From assembly GCA_028689195.1 (NCBI GenBank), contig JAQTWR010000071.1, positions 1-9,808 on the forward strand: 9,808 nucleotides of DNA, given 5' to 3'. Every line of letters starts with the position of its first letter. The stretch's first letter is position 1. Under the pieces are notes generated by a model. The model saw only the letters and a program-made list of their open reading frames with translations. It made no database searches and was not told the origin of the DNA. Below are positions 1-7,091 of the stretch, one piece after another. Origin of the DNA: Anaerolineales bacterium (GTDB taxonomy: Bacteria > Chloroflexota > Anaerolineae > Anaerolineales > Villigracilaceae). The position numbers and the translations under genes were made by a program.

Positions 1-440
1 GGAGCAACCCCGCGGATATTACCTACGGTACCGCGTTGAGCGCTACGCAGTTGAACGCGTCCACCACCCCGACGGGTACGTTCACTTATACGCCCGCCGC
101 TGGAACAATCCTGAACGCGGGACTCGGACAAACGCTCTCGGTAGATTTCACCAGCAGCGATGCGAACTATAAAGACGTTCTCGGCACGACCGTTACGATC
201 AACGTGCTGCAAGCCACGCCGATTATCAATTGGAGCAACCCCGCGGATATTACCTACGGTACCGCGTTGAGCGCTACGCAGTTGAATGCGTCTACAACTC
301 CAACAGGTACGTTCACTTATACGCCTCCGGCTGGAACAATCCTGAATATTGGCTCCGGGCAAACGCTCTCGGTAGACTTCATCAGCAGCGACGCGAACTA
401 TACGGATGTTCTCGGCACGACCGTCACGATTAACGTGCTT
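1..440 (+). repeat. Tandem 231-bp coding repeat (two copies)
   Basis: Copy 1 spans about 1-231 and copy 2 about 232-440, with an exact 231-base (77-codon) period. The first 55 bases of each copy (1-55 and 232-286) are identical. The rest is a mosaic of identical blocks and short divergent stretches, for example around 119-130 against 350-361. Each copy encodes one Ig-like domain. Copy 1 may be the last of a longer upstream series, because the sequence starts in phase with a repeat. Confidence 0.9.
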
Positions 441-1139
441 GCGCCTGCCGTTGTAAACATCTCTGGCAACGCCGGAGTAAGCGGAGCGACATTGAGCTAT
501 GACGATGGCGGTCTCAAGACAGTCACATCTATTGCAGACGGCTCCTATACCTTACCCGTTTCTTATAATTGGTCTGGTACGGTAACTCCCACGAAGAGCG
601 GTTACACCTTCGTCCCAGCCAGCATGACCTATACTAACGTCACTGTAGACCAGATAAATCAGGACTATGTGGCTCGCACGGAGCGCGCTCGAAACGGAGG
701 CTTCAATGTTTACGTTGCCCCGTCGAGGATTCCGAGATTTTGGACGGCTGCCAATTTTGCGGCAACCGACGGCAAAGATACCCTCGTAAAGGCGGAAGGC
801 GCAGCCTCTGTGAAGATCACAGGCGCGGCGGGCAAGGTCAAGACGCTTGTACAGGTATTGCCGCTTAGCGGCGCAAGCGGAGATAACTTTACATTCTCTT
901 TCTTTGTGAGAGGCGCTTCCGTTCCAGTCCCCGGGCTTTGCCGCATACAAGTGTTCCTTTATAACAATACAACACAGGTTACGACCAAGGCGATTAACTG
1001 TCCGGTTGCGACATACAATTTCCAGCGGAAGGTAACAAGCTTCACCGCTACAGGCGCGTACAACAGGGTGATTGTCAGACTCGTCTACACTAAGAGTTCA
1101 GGCACGGTTCGCTTTGACGGTTTTAGTTTGATAAGATAA
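1..1139 (+). CDS. Secreted/surface Ig-like repeat protein, C-terminal fragment
   Basis: The reading frame is open to the left edge (first complete codon at base 3), so the true start and any signal peptide lie outside the window; the TTG at 36 is not the start. About 378 residues are visible. Residues about 1-146 hold two copies of a 77-residue Ig-like repeat with the motif NPADITYGTALSATQLNA, a type common in large bacterial surface or secreted proteins. Residues about 148-220 form a separate small beta domain (ISGNAGVSGATL, then GYTFVPASMTYTNV), resembling carboxypeptidase-regulatory or Ig-like modules. Residues about 228-378 start with RNGGFN and end in FDGFSLIR, a pattern typical of jelly-roll, carbohydrate-binding-like domains. 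No LPXTG sorting signal or C-terminal membrane helix is present, so it is probably secreted or held by an upstream part. A role in adhesion or polymer binding is inference only. Confidence 0.85.
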   Translation, partial: SNPADITYGTALSATQLNASTTPTGTFTYTPAAGTILNAGLGQTLSVDFTSSDANYKDVLGTTVTINVLQATPIINWSNPADITYGTALSATQLNASTTPTGTFTYTPPAGTILNIGSGQTLSVDFISSDANYTDVLGTTVTINVLAPAVVNISGNAGVSGATLSYDDGGLKTVTSIADGSYTLPVSYNWSGTVTPTKSGYTFVPASMTYTNVTVDQINQDYVARTERARNGGFNVYVAPSRIPRFWTAANFAATDGKDTLVKAEGAASVKITGAAGKVKTLVQVLPLSGASGDNFTFSFFVRGASVPVPGLCRIQVFLYNNTTQVTTKAINCPVATYNFQRKVTSFTATGAYNRVIVRLVYTKSSGTVRFDGFSLIR

Positions 1140-1173
1140 CGAACCGCCTTCGGTAAACGTTTATAAGTAAAAG

Positions 1174-1204
1174 AGACCGCCGCGATTTTATATCGCGGCG
1201 GTCT
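1174..1204 (+). terminator. Hairpin after surface protein gene, terminator-like
   Basis: A perfect 13-bp GC-rich stem (1174-1186 pairing with 1192-1204) with a 5-base loop lies 34 bases after the stop codon of the surface protein. On the + strand it is followed by TGTAAAG rather than a clear T-run, so it is not a textbook intrinsic terminator, although the stem is strong. It also separates the upstream gene from the promoter that begins ten bases downstream. Confidence 0.6.
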
Positions 1205-1213
1205 TGTAAAGTC

Positions 1214-1241
1214 TTGACACGCGGGGGAATCGCCGTACAAT
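1214..1241 (+). promoter_or_regulatory. Sigma70-type promoter of the transporter operon
   Basis: A perfect -35 hexamer TTGACA (1214-1219) and a -10 hexamer TACAAT (1236-1241) are separated by 16 bases. Transcription would start around 1247-1250, inside the first of the two operator palindromes. This leaves a leader of about 30 bases before the preferred start codon of the regulator at 1279. Confidence 0.8.
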
Positions 1242-1274
1242 ATGACCTGTCGGTCACATGACCAGCAGGTCATA
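1241..1274. promoter_or_regulatory. Double TetR-type operator
   Basis: Two palindromes of identical design, TGACC-N4-GGTCA, lie at 1243-1256 and 1259-1272, with centres 16 bp apart. Together they form a larger imperfect palindrome whose outer 9-bp arms (1241-1249 and 1266-1274) match perfectly. The element touches the last base of the -10 box, covers the expected transcription start, and contains the ribosome binding site AGGT (1267-1270). A bound regulator could therefore block both polymerase and ribosome access. The site sits directly before a TetR-family gene, so autoregulation is the simple reading. Confidence 0.8.
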
Positions 1275-1278
1275 TAAA

Positions 1279-1941
1279 ATGCCCAAGCAAACTTTCCTAA
1301 ACCTCCTCGAAGAAAAACGCCAAACCATTGTCAACGCCGCAGTTGACGAATTTGCCGCATACGGTTACGAATCCGCGTCCATCAATCGTATTGTGGCGAA
1401 CAGCGGAATTTCAAAAGGCAGCTTCTATCAATACTTTGAAGATAAGATGGACGTTTTCAAATATTTGATGGATGTGCTTGCCAATGAGAAGATGGAATTC
1501 TTCAAGGAAAAACGCCCGCCAAACGGAAACATGGATACTTTTGAATATTTCCGCTGGCTTGTGAAAATAGGCATGGAATTTAATTCCGCCTACCCGCGCA
1601 TGACGCAGGCGGTCAGCCGCGTGCTGCTGGTCGAGGGGCTGTACTATGGAAAAGACTTCGCCAAATATCGCCAGATGACAACCGACGCGTTTTCGGCGAT
1701 GATTAAGCAAGCCATGAAACGCGGAGAGGTTGACCCCAGCGTAGACGTGGAATTGGCGGTCATGGTCATGGATACATGGACGAACGCGATTAGCGCCTAC
1801 ATCTTGAACGAAGGCATGAAACAAAAAGATATTATAAGATGGGTTCGCTCCGCAAAGACGCAGGAAAAAATAGACAAGTTATTATATGTAATGGAATATG
1901 GTTTGCGAAAAACAGAGTCGCAATTCGTAAGCAAAACTTAA
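1279..1941 (+). CDS. TetR/AcrR-family transcriptional regulator
   Basis: A 220-residue protein, normal for the family. Residues about 13-58 form the N-terminal DNA-binding domain (EEKRQTIVNAAVDEFAAYGY, then the helix-turn-helix SINRIVANSGISKGSFYQYF, with the family's typical GSFYQYF end of the recognition helix). The remaining, mostly helical part is the ligand-binding and dimerisation domain, whose ligand cannot be predicted. The start at 1279 is preferred over an in-frame ATG at 1258: it is preceded at proper distance by AGGT, the protein then starts MPKQTF as many relatives do, and 1258 would lie only about 10 bases from the predicted transcription start without a ribosome binding site. 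It is the first gene of the operon, 16 bases before the first permease. Likely an autorepressor of the transporter genes through the double operator. Confidence 0.92.
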   Translation: MPKQTFLNLLEEKRQTIVNAAVDEFAAYGYESASINRIVANSGISKGSFYQYFEDKMDVFKYLMDVLANEKMEFFKEKRPPNGNMDTFEYFRWLVKIGMEFNSAYPRMTQAVSRVLLVEGLYYGKDFAKYRQMTTDAFSAMIKQAMKRGEVDPSVDVELAVMVMDTWTNAISAYILNEGMKQKDIIRWVRSAKTQEKIDKLLYVMEYGLRKTESQFVSKT

Positions 1942-1957
1942 TGGAAAGGACAACGCA

Positions 1958-3187
1958 ATGACTTTATACCTGCGCCTTGCATGGCGCAACATCTGGAGGC
2001 ACCGCCGCCGCACGGTGATCATCGTGGCGGCAATGGGATTTTCGCTTTCCCTGATGATGGTCTATGACGGCTTGATAGACGGATTCAATCAAGCCATTTA
2101 TGGCAACGCAATCCGCGTGCTGGGCGGGAATATTCAGATTCACGCGGCGGGGTATCGCGCAAAAATCGAGAGTAATCCGCTGCTCGCGCTGGAGGATGAT
2201 TCTGCGGCGGTGAAAGCCGCGCTCGCCCAGCCGAATGTAATCTCCGCCACGCGGAGAATCCAAACGGGCGGATTAGTGACCAATCGCGAGGGGGCATTCT
2301 CCCTCACGATTATCGGCATCGAACCCGAAGCGGAATCCAAAGTCAGTCTCGTTGCGGCGAACATCGCGGAAGGACGCTGGCTCGCGTCGGACGATACCGA
2401 TGTGATCCTCATCGGGCGCGGACTTGCGGATACGATGAGCGTGACGATTGGAGATCGCATCACCGTTGTTGGCAGCGATATTCATAAACAGAACCGCCAG
2501 CGCACGATGACCATTATCGGCATTTATGATCTCGGCATGGCTTCCATCGAAAAGACGACGATGTATATGTCGCTGGGCGAGGCGCAGGCTTTGTACGGTC
2601 TGAGCGGGAAATCCACCGAGATACAAGTAAACCTTGAAGAACTTGGGCAGGAACCCGGCGTGGTCAACGCGCTTGTTCCGCTGCTGCCGCGTTATGAAGT
2701 CGAATCATGGGAGAAGAATTATCCCGAATTGCAAACCACCATCAGCAGAAAAGGCTCGGTAATGAACGTCTTTGGGGTCATTATTATTATGATCGCGGGC
2801 ATCGGCATCTTGAACCTGTTGTTGATGGCGATCTATGAGCGCACGCGCGAAATCGGTTTGCTTGGCGCAATGGGACTCAAGCCGCGCCAAATCGCCGCGT
2901 TATTCATTCTCGAAGGCACGTTGATTGGCGTGGTGGGCGCGGTCGCGGGCGCGCTTTTGGGCGTGACTTTCAATTTCATCTTCGGTCAAATTGGATTCGA
3001 TTATTCGTCATACGCCGACCTTACCGAATACATGGCGCTCATCAGCGGACGCATATACCCCACGCTTGGGCTTGCGAATTTGCCCGCGCGCATGATTACC
3101 GTGATTGTGATTTCGACATTGGCGGCGTGGATTCCCGCGCAGGAAGCCTCGCGCCGCGAACCCGCCGAGGCGCTGCATTATGTGTAA
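1958..3187 (+). CDS. ABC transporter permease, FtsX/MacB type (first of two)
   Basis: A 409-residue membrane subunit of a MacB/LolCDE-type ABC system. A ribosome binding site AAAGGA (1945-1950) precedes the ATG by 7 bases. The protein begins with LAWRNIWRHRRRT and a first membrane helix at about 19-38. A large extracytoplasmic MacB-like domain follows (about 40-265). Three more helices lie at about 270-292, 312-342 and 376-394. The FtsX-domain coupling sequence ERTREIGLLGAMG (293-305) and the ending EPAEALHYV are typical. There is no fused ATPase domain; a separate ATPase is encoded two genes downstream. It probably forms a heterodimer with the next permease. Substrate unknown; export of a hydrophobic compound or peptide, or handling of lipoproteins, are the known roles in this superfamily. 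Confidence 0.92.
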   Translation: MTLYLRLAWRNIWRHRRRTVIIVAAMGFSLSLMMVYDGLIDGFNQAIYGNAIRVLGGNIQIHAAGYRAKIESNPLLALEDDSAAVKAALAQPNVISATRRIQTGGLVTNREGAFSLTIIGIEPEAESKVSLVAANIAEGRWLASDDTDVILIGRGLADTMSVTIGDRITVVGSDIHKQNRQRTMTIIGIYDLGMASIEKTTMYMSLGEAQALYGLSGKSTEIQVNLEELGQEPGVVNALVPLLPRYEVESWEKNYPELQTTISRKGSVMNVFGVIIIMIAGIGILNLLLMAIYERTREIGLLGAMGLKPRQIAALFILEGTLIGVVGAVAGALLGVTFNFIFGQIGFDYSSYADLTEYMALISGRIYPTLGLANLPARMITVIVISTLAAWIPAQEASRREPAEALHYV

Positions 3188-3246
3188 AAAATGTCGCGTC
3201 GTTGCCGCGCTCTGTTTGTGACGATATTAGACGAAGCGAGAAAACT

Positions 3247-4458
3247 ATGACTCAATTATTCAAAATGGCTTTTCGCGATCTGGGACGCAATAAACGGCGC
3301 ACCCTGCTTTCCGCGCTTGCCGTTTCTGTTGGAATGTCGCTGCTGCTGTTGATGGCTTCTGTGGTGGCGGGCGAAATGCGCGGCGCGCTTCAAAATACCA
3401 TTCAACTGCAGAGCGGACATTTGCAGATACGCTCCGTGAATTACGACGAAAATAAGATCAGCCTGAAATGGGATGATTTGATCGCGAACCCGCAGGGCGT
3501 CATCGCGCAGGTGAAAGCGCTTCCGCAAGTGACCGACGCTACGCCGCGTTTAATCGCAAGCGGAATCGTCAGCCGCGGAGAGAATTCGCGCGGCGTGCAG
3601 CTCATCGGCATTGATCCGTCTGCGCCCGCCAATCAAGTTTTCCGCGCAGGATTGCTCGAAGGCGCGTTCATCGCCGCTGATGACCGCGAAGGAATTATGA
3701 TCGGCAAACCGCTCGCGCAAAAATTTGATTTGAAGGTCGGCGATACAGTCAGTTTACTCGTCAATAAATCCGAAGGCGATGTGGACGAGCAGCTGGTTAT
3801 CGTGCGCGGTATCTATACCACGAACACAACCAGTTACGATGAAAGTACGGTCTTCATGCCGCTTGCCAAAGCGCAGGTATTTACCGGCGCGGGCGATCAT
3901 GCCACGATTATTTTCATCCTATTGCAAGACCGCGAACTGGCGGATGTCGTTGCCGCCGCGATTCAATCGTCTAATCTGCAAACGGTTACATGGCGCGGCA
4001 TGAACAAGATGGTTGTGCAATTTGAAGATTTTGCGGGCGCGTACATGGTGGTGTTGTACCTCATCGTGTTGGGAATCACCGCGACGGTTGTGACGAATAC
4101 ATTGGTCATGGCGGTTTTTGAACGCACGCGCGAAATCGGAATTTTGTCTGCAATTGGGATGAAGGGCGGGCGCATCATGGCGCAGTTCCTCGTGGAAGGC
4201 GCGCTCATTGCCACGGGCGGCATAATTGGCGGATTGATTCTCGGCGGAATGCTATCCATGTATTTCGCCAAATACGGTTTTTACGTCGGCGACATGGGGT
4301 TGACGGGCATGTTGATGGGAGATCAAATTTACGCCTATCTCACGTTGAACGACGCGATCTACCTGACCGTTACCGCTTATGTCGTTACGCTCATCGCTTC
4401 GCTGTACCCCGCCACGCTTGCCGCGCGCATGGAACCTGTGGAAGCGCTGCACGGATAA
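3247..4458 (+). CDS. ABC transporter permease, FtsX/MacB type (second of two)
   Basis: A 403-residue protein with the same architecture as its upstream neighbour: N-terminal [20 protein letters not shown] and a helix at about 19-41, an extracytoplasmic domain (about 42-262), then helices at about 265-290, 311-340 and 371-392. It has the matching FtsX signature [18 protein letters not shown] (291-308) and a C-terminus EPVEALHG. The start at 3247 is chosen because the homologous N-terminus begins there; the frame is open further upstream to 3127, but that stretch overlaps the preceding gene. A purine-rich GCGAG (3236-3240) is only a weak ribosome binding site. The gap to the first permease is 59 bases. 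Sequence differs enough from the first permease to suggest an old duplication and a heterodimer. Confidence 0.92.
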   Translation: MTQLFKMAFRDLGRNKRRTLLSALAVSVGMSLLLLMASVVAGEMRGALQNTIQLQSGHLQIRSVNYDENKISLKWDDLIANPQGVIAQVKALPQVTDATPRLIASGIVSRGENSRGVQLIGIDPSAPANQVFRAGLLEGAFIAADDREGIMIGKPLAQKFDLKVGDTVSLLVNKSEGDVDEQLVIVRGIYTTNTTSYDESTVFMPLAKAQVFTGAGDHATIIFILLQDRELADVVAAAIQSSNLQTVTWRGMNKMVVQFEDFAGAYMVVLYLIVLGITATVVTNTLVMAVFERTREIGILSAIGMKGGRIMAQFLVEGALIATGGIIGGLILGGMLSMYFAKYGFYVGDMGLTGMLMGDQIYAYLTLNDAIYLTVTAYVVTLIASLYPATLAARMEPVEALHG

Positions 4459-4466
4459 TTAACGCC

Positions 4467-4498
4467 AGACCTGATATGTTTCTAAACCCGTCAGGTTT
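4467..4498. repeat. Imperfect inverted repeat between permease and ATPase genes
   Basis: Two 15-base arms (4467-4481 and 4484-4498) match at 11 of 15 positions; the core pairs are ACCTGA with TCAGGT and GTTT with AAAC. It lies in the 56-base gap before the ATPase and ends just before its ribosome binding site. It could be a transcript-processing or attenuation hairpin, or a copy of a dispersed intergenic repeat. No other copy is in this window. Confidence 0.5.
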
Positions 4499-4514
4499 TA
4501 CGAAGGAGTCAAAC

Positions 4515-5195
4515 ATGGAAGTCGCAAAAGTAGTTAACGCAACCCGCGTATTCAAAATCGGACAAATGGAAACGCACGCCTTGCGCGGCGTCGAACTTTC
4601 CATTCAAAGCGGAGAATTCACCGCGCTCGTGGGACCTTCGGGTTCGGGCAAGACCACGCTGCTGCAACTCATCGGGCTGCTCGACCAGCCCACCACAGGC
4701 AGCGTCTCTATCAACGGGAAGGAAGCCACGCGCCTGACGCGCAATCAACGCGCCGATTTGCGCCGCGGCGCCATTGGATTCATCTTCCAATTCTTCGCGC
4801 TCATCCCAACCTTGACCGCGTATGAAAACGTGGAAATGCCGCTCTTGCTCAACGGCATGAAACCCGCCGAGCGAAAAATCCGCGTCAACGAAATGATGGC
4901 TGCCGTCGGTCTGATGGACCGCGCGCATCACCGCCCCGATCAACTCAGCGGCGGACAGCAGCAACGCGTCGCCGTCGCGCGCGCGCTTTCCATCAATCCT
5001 TCGCTTGTCCTCGCGGACGAACCCACTGCCAATCTCGATACCGAAAACGGCAAGCAGGTGATGGATATTATGCAAAAATTAAATAAAGAGACGGGCGTTA
5101 CGTTTGTATTTGCCACGCACGACCCGCGCGTCATCAGCTACGCAAAACGCGTGGTCACGTTGGAAGACGGTTTGATCGTAAAAGATGCGCGTTAG
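4515..5195 (+). CDS. ABC transporter ATP-binding protein, LolD/MacB type
   Basis: A 226-residue nucleotide-binding subunit that hydrolyses ATP for the two adjacent permeases. All catalytic motifs are intact: Walker A GPSGSGKT (40-47), Q-loop Gln92 in FQFF, signature LSGGQ (144-148), Walker B LVLADEP with Asp168 and Glu169, D-loop NLD (173-175) and H-loop His202 in ATHD. Length and motif spacing fit stand-alone LolD/MacB-like ATPases. The start at 4515 is set by a strong ribosome binding site AAGGAG (4503-4508) six bases upstream; an in-frame ATG at 4476 would add 13 residues and lies inside the inverted repeat, without such a site. The ATPase is the only one in the operon and must serve both permeases. 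Gap to the next gene is 27 bases. Confidence 0.95.
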   Translation: MEVAKVVNATRVFKIGQMETHALRGVELSIQSGEFTALVGPSGSGKTTLLQLIGLLDQPTTGSVSINGKEATRLTRNQRADLRRGAIGFIFQFFALIPTLTAYENVEMPLLLNGMKPAERKIRVNEMMAAVGLMDRAHHRPDQLSGGQQQRVAVARALSINPSLVLADEPTANLDTENGKQVMDIMQKLNKETGVTFVFATHDPRVISYAKRVVTLEDGLIVKDAR

Positions 5196-5222
5196 CGCGT
5201 CGGCGAATATGGAGATAAGCCA

Positions 5223-6008
5223 ATGAAAAAAATATTTCTAATGTGGGCTGTCATTTTTGCGCTCGCGCTATCCGCTTGTGGAACGTCCGCCGCGCCGACG
5301 GCAATCCCCACCATCTCGCTCGATTCGTCCGCGCAGCCGTCTCTGGTTTCATCGGGCAAAGCGGCGGCTTCCGCAATTGTAGTTCCCGTCAAAAAAATTG
5401 AATTATCCTTCCCGCTTTCGGGCGCGGTGAAAAACGTAGAAGTCGTCGAAGGCGATACGGTAATCGCGGGGCAAACCCTTGTTGCGCTCGAAACCGCAAT
5501 TCTCGAAGCGAAGATCAAAGAAGCCGAAGCCGCAGTCGTCACCGAACAAACGCAGGTCGCGTATCTCATCCGCACAGGCACTGACAACGAAAGACTCCTC
5601 GCAGCCAAAGCGGATGTTGACCGAATGCAAGCCGCAGTGGATATTGCCAAAGCGCAACTCGCGCAGGCAGCGCTCGCCGCGCCCTTCGACGGAACAATCG
5701 CGTCCGTCAATATTTCTCCCGCCGAGTTTGCAGCCGCGGGTCAAATCGTAATTGTGATGGGCGACCTTTCCCATTTCCAAATCGAAACCACAGACCTCAG
5801 CGAAAAAGACGCGCCCAATATAAAAATCGGTCAAAGCGCAAACGTCTACATTCCCGCGCTCGACGGCGACTTCAGCGGCAAGGTTGTTGATATTGCCCGC
5901 ATTTCCGAAACCGTCGGCGGCGACGTTGTTTTCAAAGTCACCATTGAATTAGATAAACAACCCGAAGGGCTGCGCTGGGGCATGAGCGCCGATGTGGAAA
6001 TTAAATAG
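5223..6008 (+). CDS. Lipoprotein adaptor, HlyD/MacA-like (first of two)
   Basis: A 261-residue predicted lipoprotein. The signal sequence ends in the lipobox LSAC with the lipidated Cys at 19, followed by an Ala/Pro/Thr/Ser-rich linker to about 45. Residues about 60-92 (LSFPLSGAVKNVEVVEGDTV) and 150-185 (LAAPFDGTIASV) are the two halves of the biotinyl-lipoyl-like domain. Between them lies a short Ala/Glu/Lys-rich helical hairpin (about 92-150) with a turn near RTGTDNE. The C-terminal part (about 187-260) is the beta-barrel domain. Family adaptors join an inner-membrane transporter to extracytoplasmic partners. The hairpin appears shorter than in MacA proteins that reach TolC. A ribosome binding site GGAG (5211-5214) supports the start. 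It directly follows the ATPase gene. Confidence 0.88.
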   Translation: MKKIFLMWAVIFALALSACGTSAAPTAIPTISLDSSAQPSLVSSGKAAASAIVVPVKKIELSFPLSGAVKNVEVVEGDTVIAGQTLVALETAILEAKIKEAEAAVVTEQTQVAYLIRTGTDNERLLAAKADVDRMQAAVDIAKAQLAQAALAAPFDGTIASVNISPAEFAAAGQIVIVMGDLSHFQIETTDLSEKDAPNIKIGQSANVYIPALDGDFSGKVVDIARISETVGGDVVFKVTIELDKQPEGLRWGMSADVEIK

Positions 6009-6018
6009 CGAGGCTGCC

Positions 6019-6813
6019 ATGAAAAAAAATCTTTGGATGATTGCCGCCGCGCTGGGTTTGATCCTCGCGTCATGCGGATCGCCCCCCCCAATCGCCGCGA
6101 CTTTGCCCCCCGCCGAATCTGTCGCAACGCAGTCAAGTTTTGTTCCCCTCGATGTGATTGTCGCATCCGCGAAAGCCCAACCCGCGCATGAAACGCAAAT
6201 GAGTTTTCCAATTTCCGCGCCCGTTAAAGAAATGTTTGTCAAAGAAGGCGATACCGTGAAAGCGGGGCAACTCTTAATGACGCTTTACGCGCCCGATCTC
6301 GAAGGTCAAGTAAAAGCCGCGGAACTCGCGGCGCAAGCGGGCGAATTGGAATATCAATATTGGCTTCCGCACCGCTACGACCGTCCGCCTGAAAGACAAT
6401 GGCAAGCCAAAGCCGAATGGGATCAAAGGGTGATGGCGCTTGAAGTTGCAAAAACTTCGTTCGCGCAAACTTCCATTTACGCGCCCTTTGACGCGACCGT
6501 GATAACTGTTAATGTCCAAACGGGCGAACTCGCGCAAACCGGCAAAATCGTAATTACGCTGGCAGACCTCGCCCACATGCAAATCGTCACCACAGATTTA
6601 AGCGAACGCGATGCGCCGCGCGCGCAAGTCGGTCAAAGCGCAAAAATTTATATCGAAGCATTAAACGCAAACGTAACTGGAAAAGTAATTCGCATCGCGC
6701 CCAAGTCTGAAACCGTCGGCGGCGATGTGGTTTATCCCGTCGTCATCGAACTCGACGAGCAGGTCAACGGGCTGCTCTGGGGCATGAGCGCGGAAGTGGA
6801 GATAAACAAGTAG
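6019..6813 (+). CDS. Lipoprotein adaptor, HlyD/MacA-like (second of two)
   Basis: A 264-residue paralogue of the preceding gene, 10 bases downstream. Its lipobox is LASC with Cys at 19, then a Pro/Ala-rich linker. Lipoyl-like halves are at about 60-92 (MSFPISAPVKEMFVKEGDTV) and 150-185 (IYAPFDATVITV), with a barrel domain at about 188-263. In the barrel, about 47 of 74 aligned residues are identical to the first adaptor, including SETVGGDVV and WGMSA. The helical hairpin (about 93-150) is unlike that of the first adaptor: it is rich in aromatic residues and has a Pro-containing turn (WLPHRYDRPPERQW). The start at 6019 is chosen because it gives a complete signal peptide and is preceded by AGG (6011-6013); an in-frame ATG at 5992 lies within the upstream gene. 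Last gene of the operon, before a strong terminator. Confidence 0.88.
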   Translation: MKKNLWMIAAALGLILASCGSPPPIAATLPPAESVATQSSFVPLDVIVASAKAQPAHETQMSFPISAPVKEMFVKEGDTVKAGQLLMTLYAPDLEGQVKAAELAAQAGELEYQYWLPHRYDRPPERQWQAKAEWDQRVMALEVAKTSFAQTSIYAPFDATVITVNVQTGELAQTGKIVITLADLAHMQIVTTDLSERDAPRAQVGQSAKIYIEALNANVTGKVIRIAPKSETVGGDVVYPVVIELDEQVNGLLWGMSAEVEINK

Positions 6814-6846
6814 CAAACGAGCAAGCAGCAAGTAAGCAAGAAGCAA
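6812..6846. repeat. Short AGCAA repeats after the last adaptor gene
   Basis: The pentamer AGCAA occurs five times, at 6812, 6820, 6827, 6835 and 6842, with alternating spacings of 8, 7, 8 and 7 bases. The first copy overlaps the TAG stop codon of the adaptor, and the last overlaps the left arm of the terminator. It is a simple, degenerate direct repeat, probably produced by slippage. Confidence 0.7.
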
Positions 6847-6899
6847 ATAGACAGGCGAGGCGCGGACAAGTTATGCGCGGCAGCCCGTCTATTTTTTTT
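6845..6899 (+). terminator. Intrinsic terminator of the transporter operon
   Basis: AAATAGAC (6845-6852) pairs with GTCTATTT (6887-6894). Further inside, GGC (6854-6856) pairs with GCC (6883-6885) and GCGC (6860-6863) with GCGC (6875-6878), giving a long hairpin with small internal mismatches. Eight T residues follow or overlap the right arm (6892-6899). It lies 31 bases after the last adaptor gene and closes the operon. Confidence 0.85.
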
Positions 6900-7003
6900 G
6901 TTTATTGCCCGCCGCTTGAAAACCTTAATAACCTTAAAGAAAATATAAAGGGTTAAATAAAATAGCCTTTCGATTTTTTAAGATAAACATACGCATAAAA
7001 ACC

Positions 7004-7031
7004 TTTACATAAATCAATAGTTAGATACAAT
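7004..7031 (+). promoter_or_regulatory. Sigma70-type promoter of the ATP-grasp gene
   Basis: A -35 box TTTACA (7004-7009, one mismatch to consensus) and a -10 box TACAAT (7026-7031, one mismatch) are separated by 16 bases. A perfect TATAAT at 7035-7040 lies just downstream, but its -35 region is poorer. Transcription from the first would begin near 7038, leaving a leader of about 90 bases. Confidence 0.65.
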
Positions 7032-7055
7032 GAATATAATGATTATGATTTTATA

Positions 7056-7091
7056 CGTTCAATCATATTGATCATGCGATTGCATTGAACG
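7056..7091 (+). promoter_or_regulatory. Inverted repeat in the leader of the ATP-grasp gene
   Basis: Perfect 8-base arms CGTTCAAT (7056-7063) and ATTGAACG (7084-7091) enclose 20 bases that contain the palindrome TGATCA (7069-7074). It lies downstream of the predicted promoter and 37 bases before the start codon. It could be an operator for an unknown regulator or a leader RNA hairpin; the sequence does not decide between these. Confidence 0.55.

Noticed and set aside
1..440. CRISPR array
   Set aside because: Only two 231-base copies, in phase with an open reading frame, with no short repeat-spacer structure.
1258..1278. ATG at 1258 as start of the TetR regulator
   Set aside because: It lies within the operator and too close to the predicted transcription start, without a ribosome binding site; the ATG at 1279 has AGGT at proper spacing.
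3127..3246. Upstream extension of the second permease to a TTG at 3127
   Set aside because: It overlaps the end of the first permease gene; the conserved permease N-terminus begins at the ATG at 3247.
4509..5075. 188-codon open frame on the - strand
   Set aside because: Antisense to the intact ABC ATPase; no domain features.
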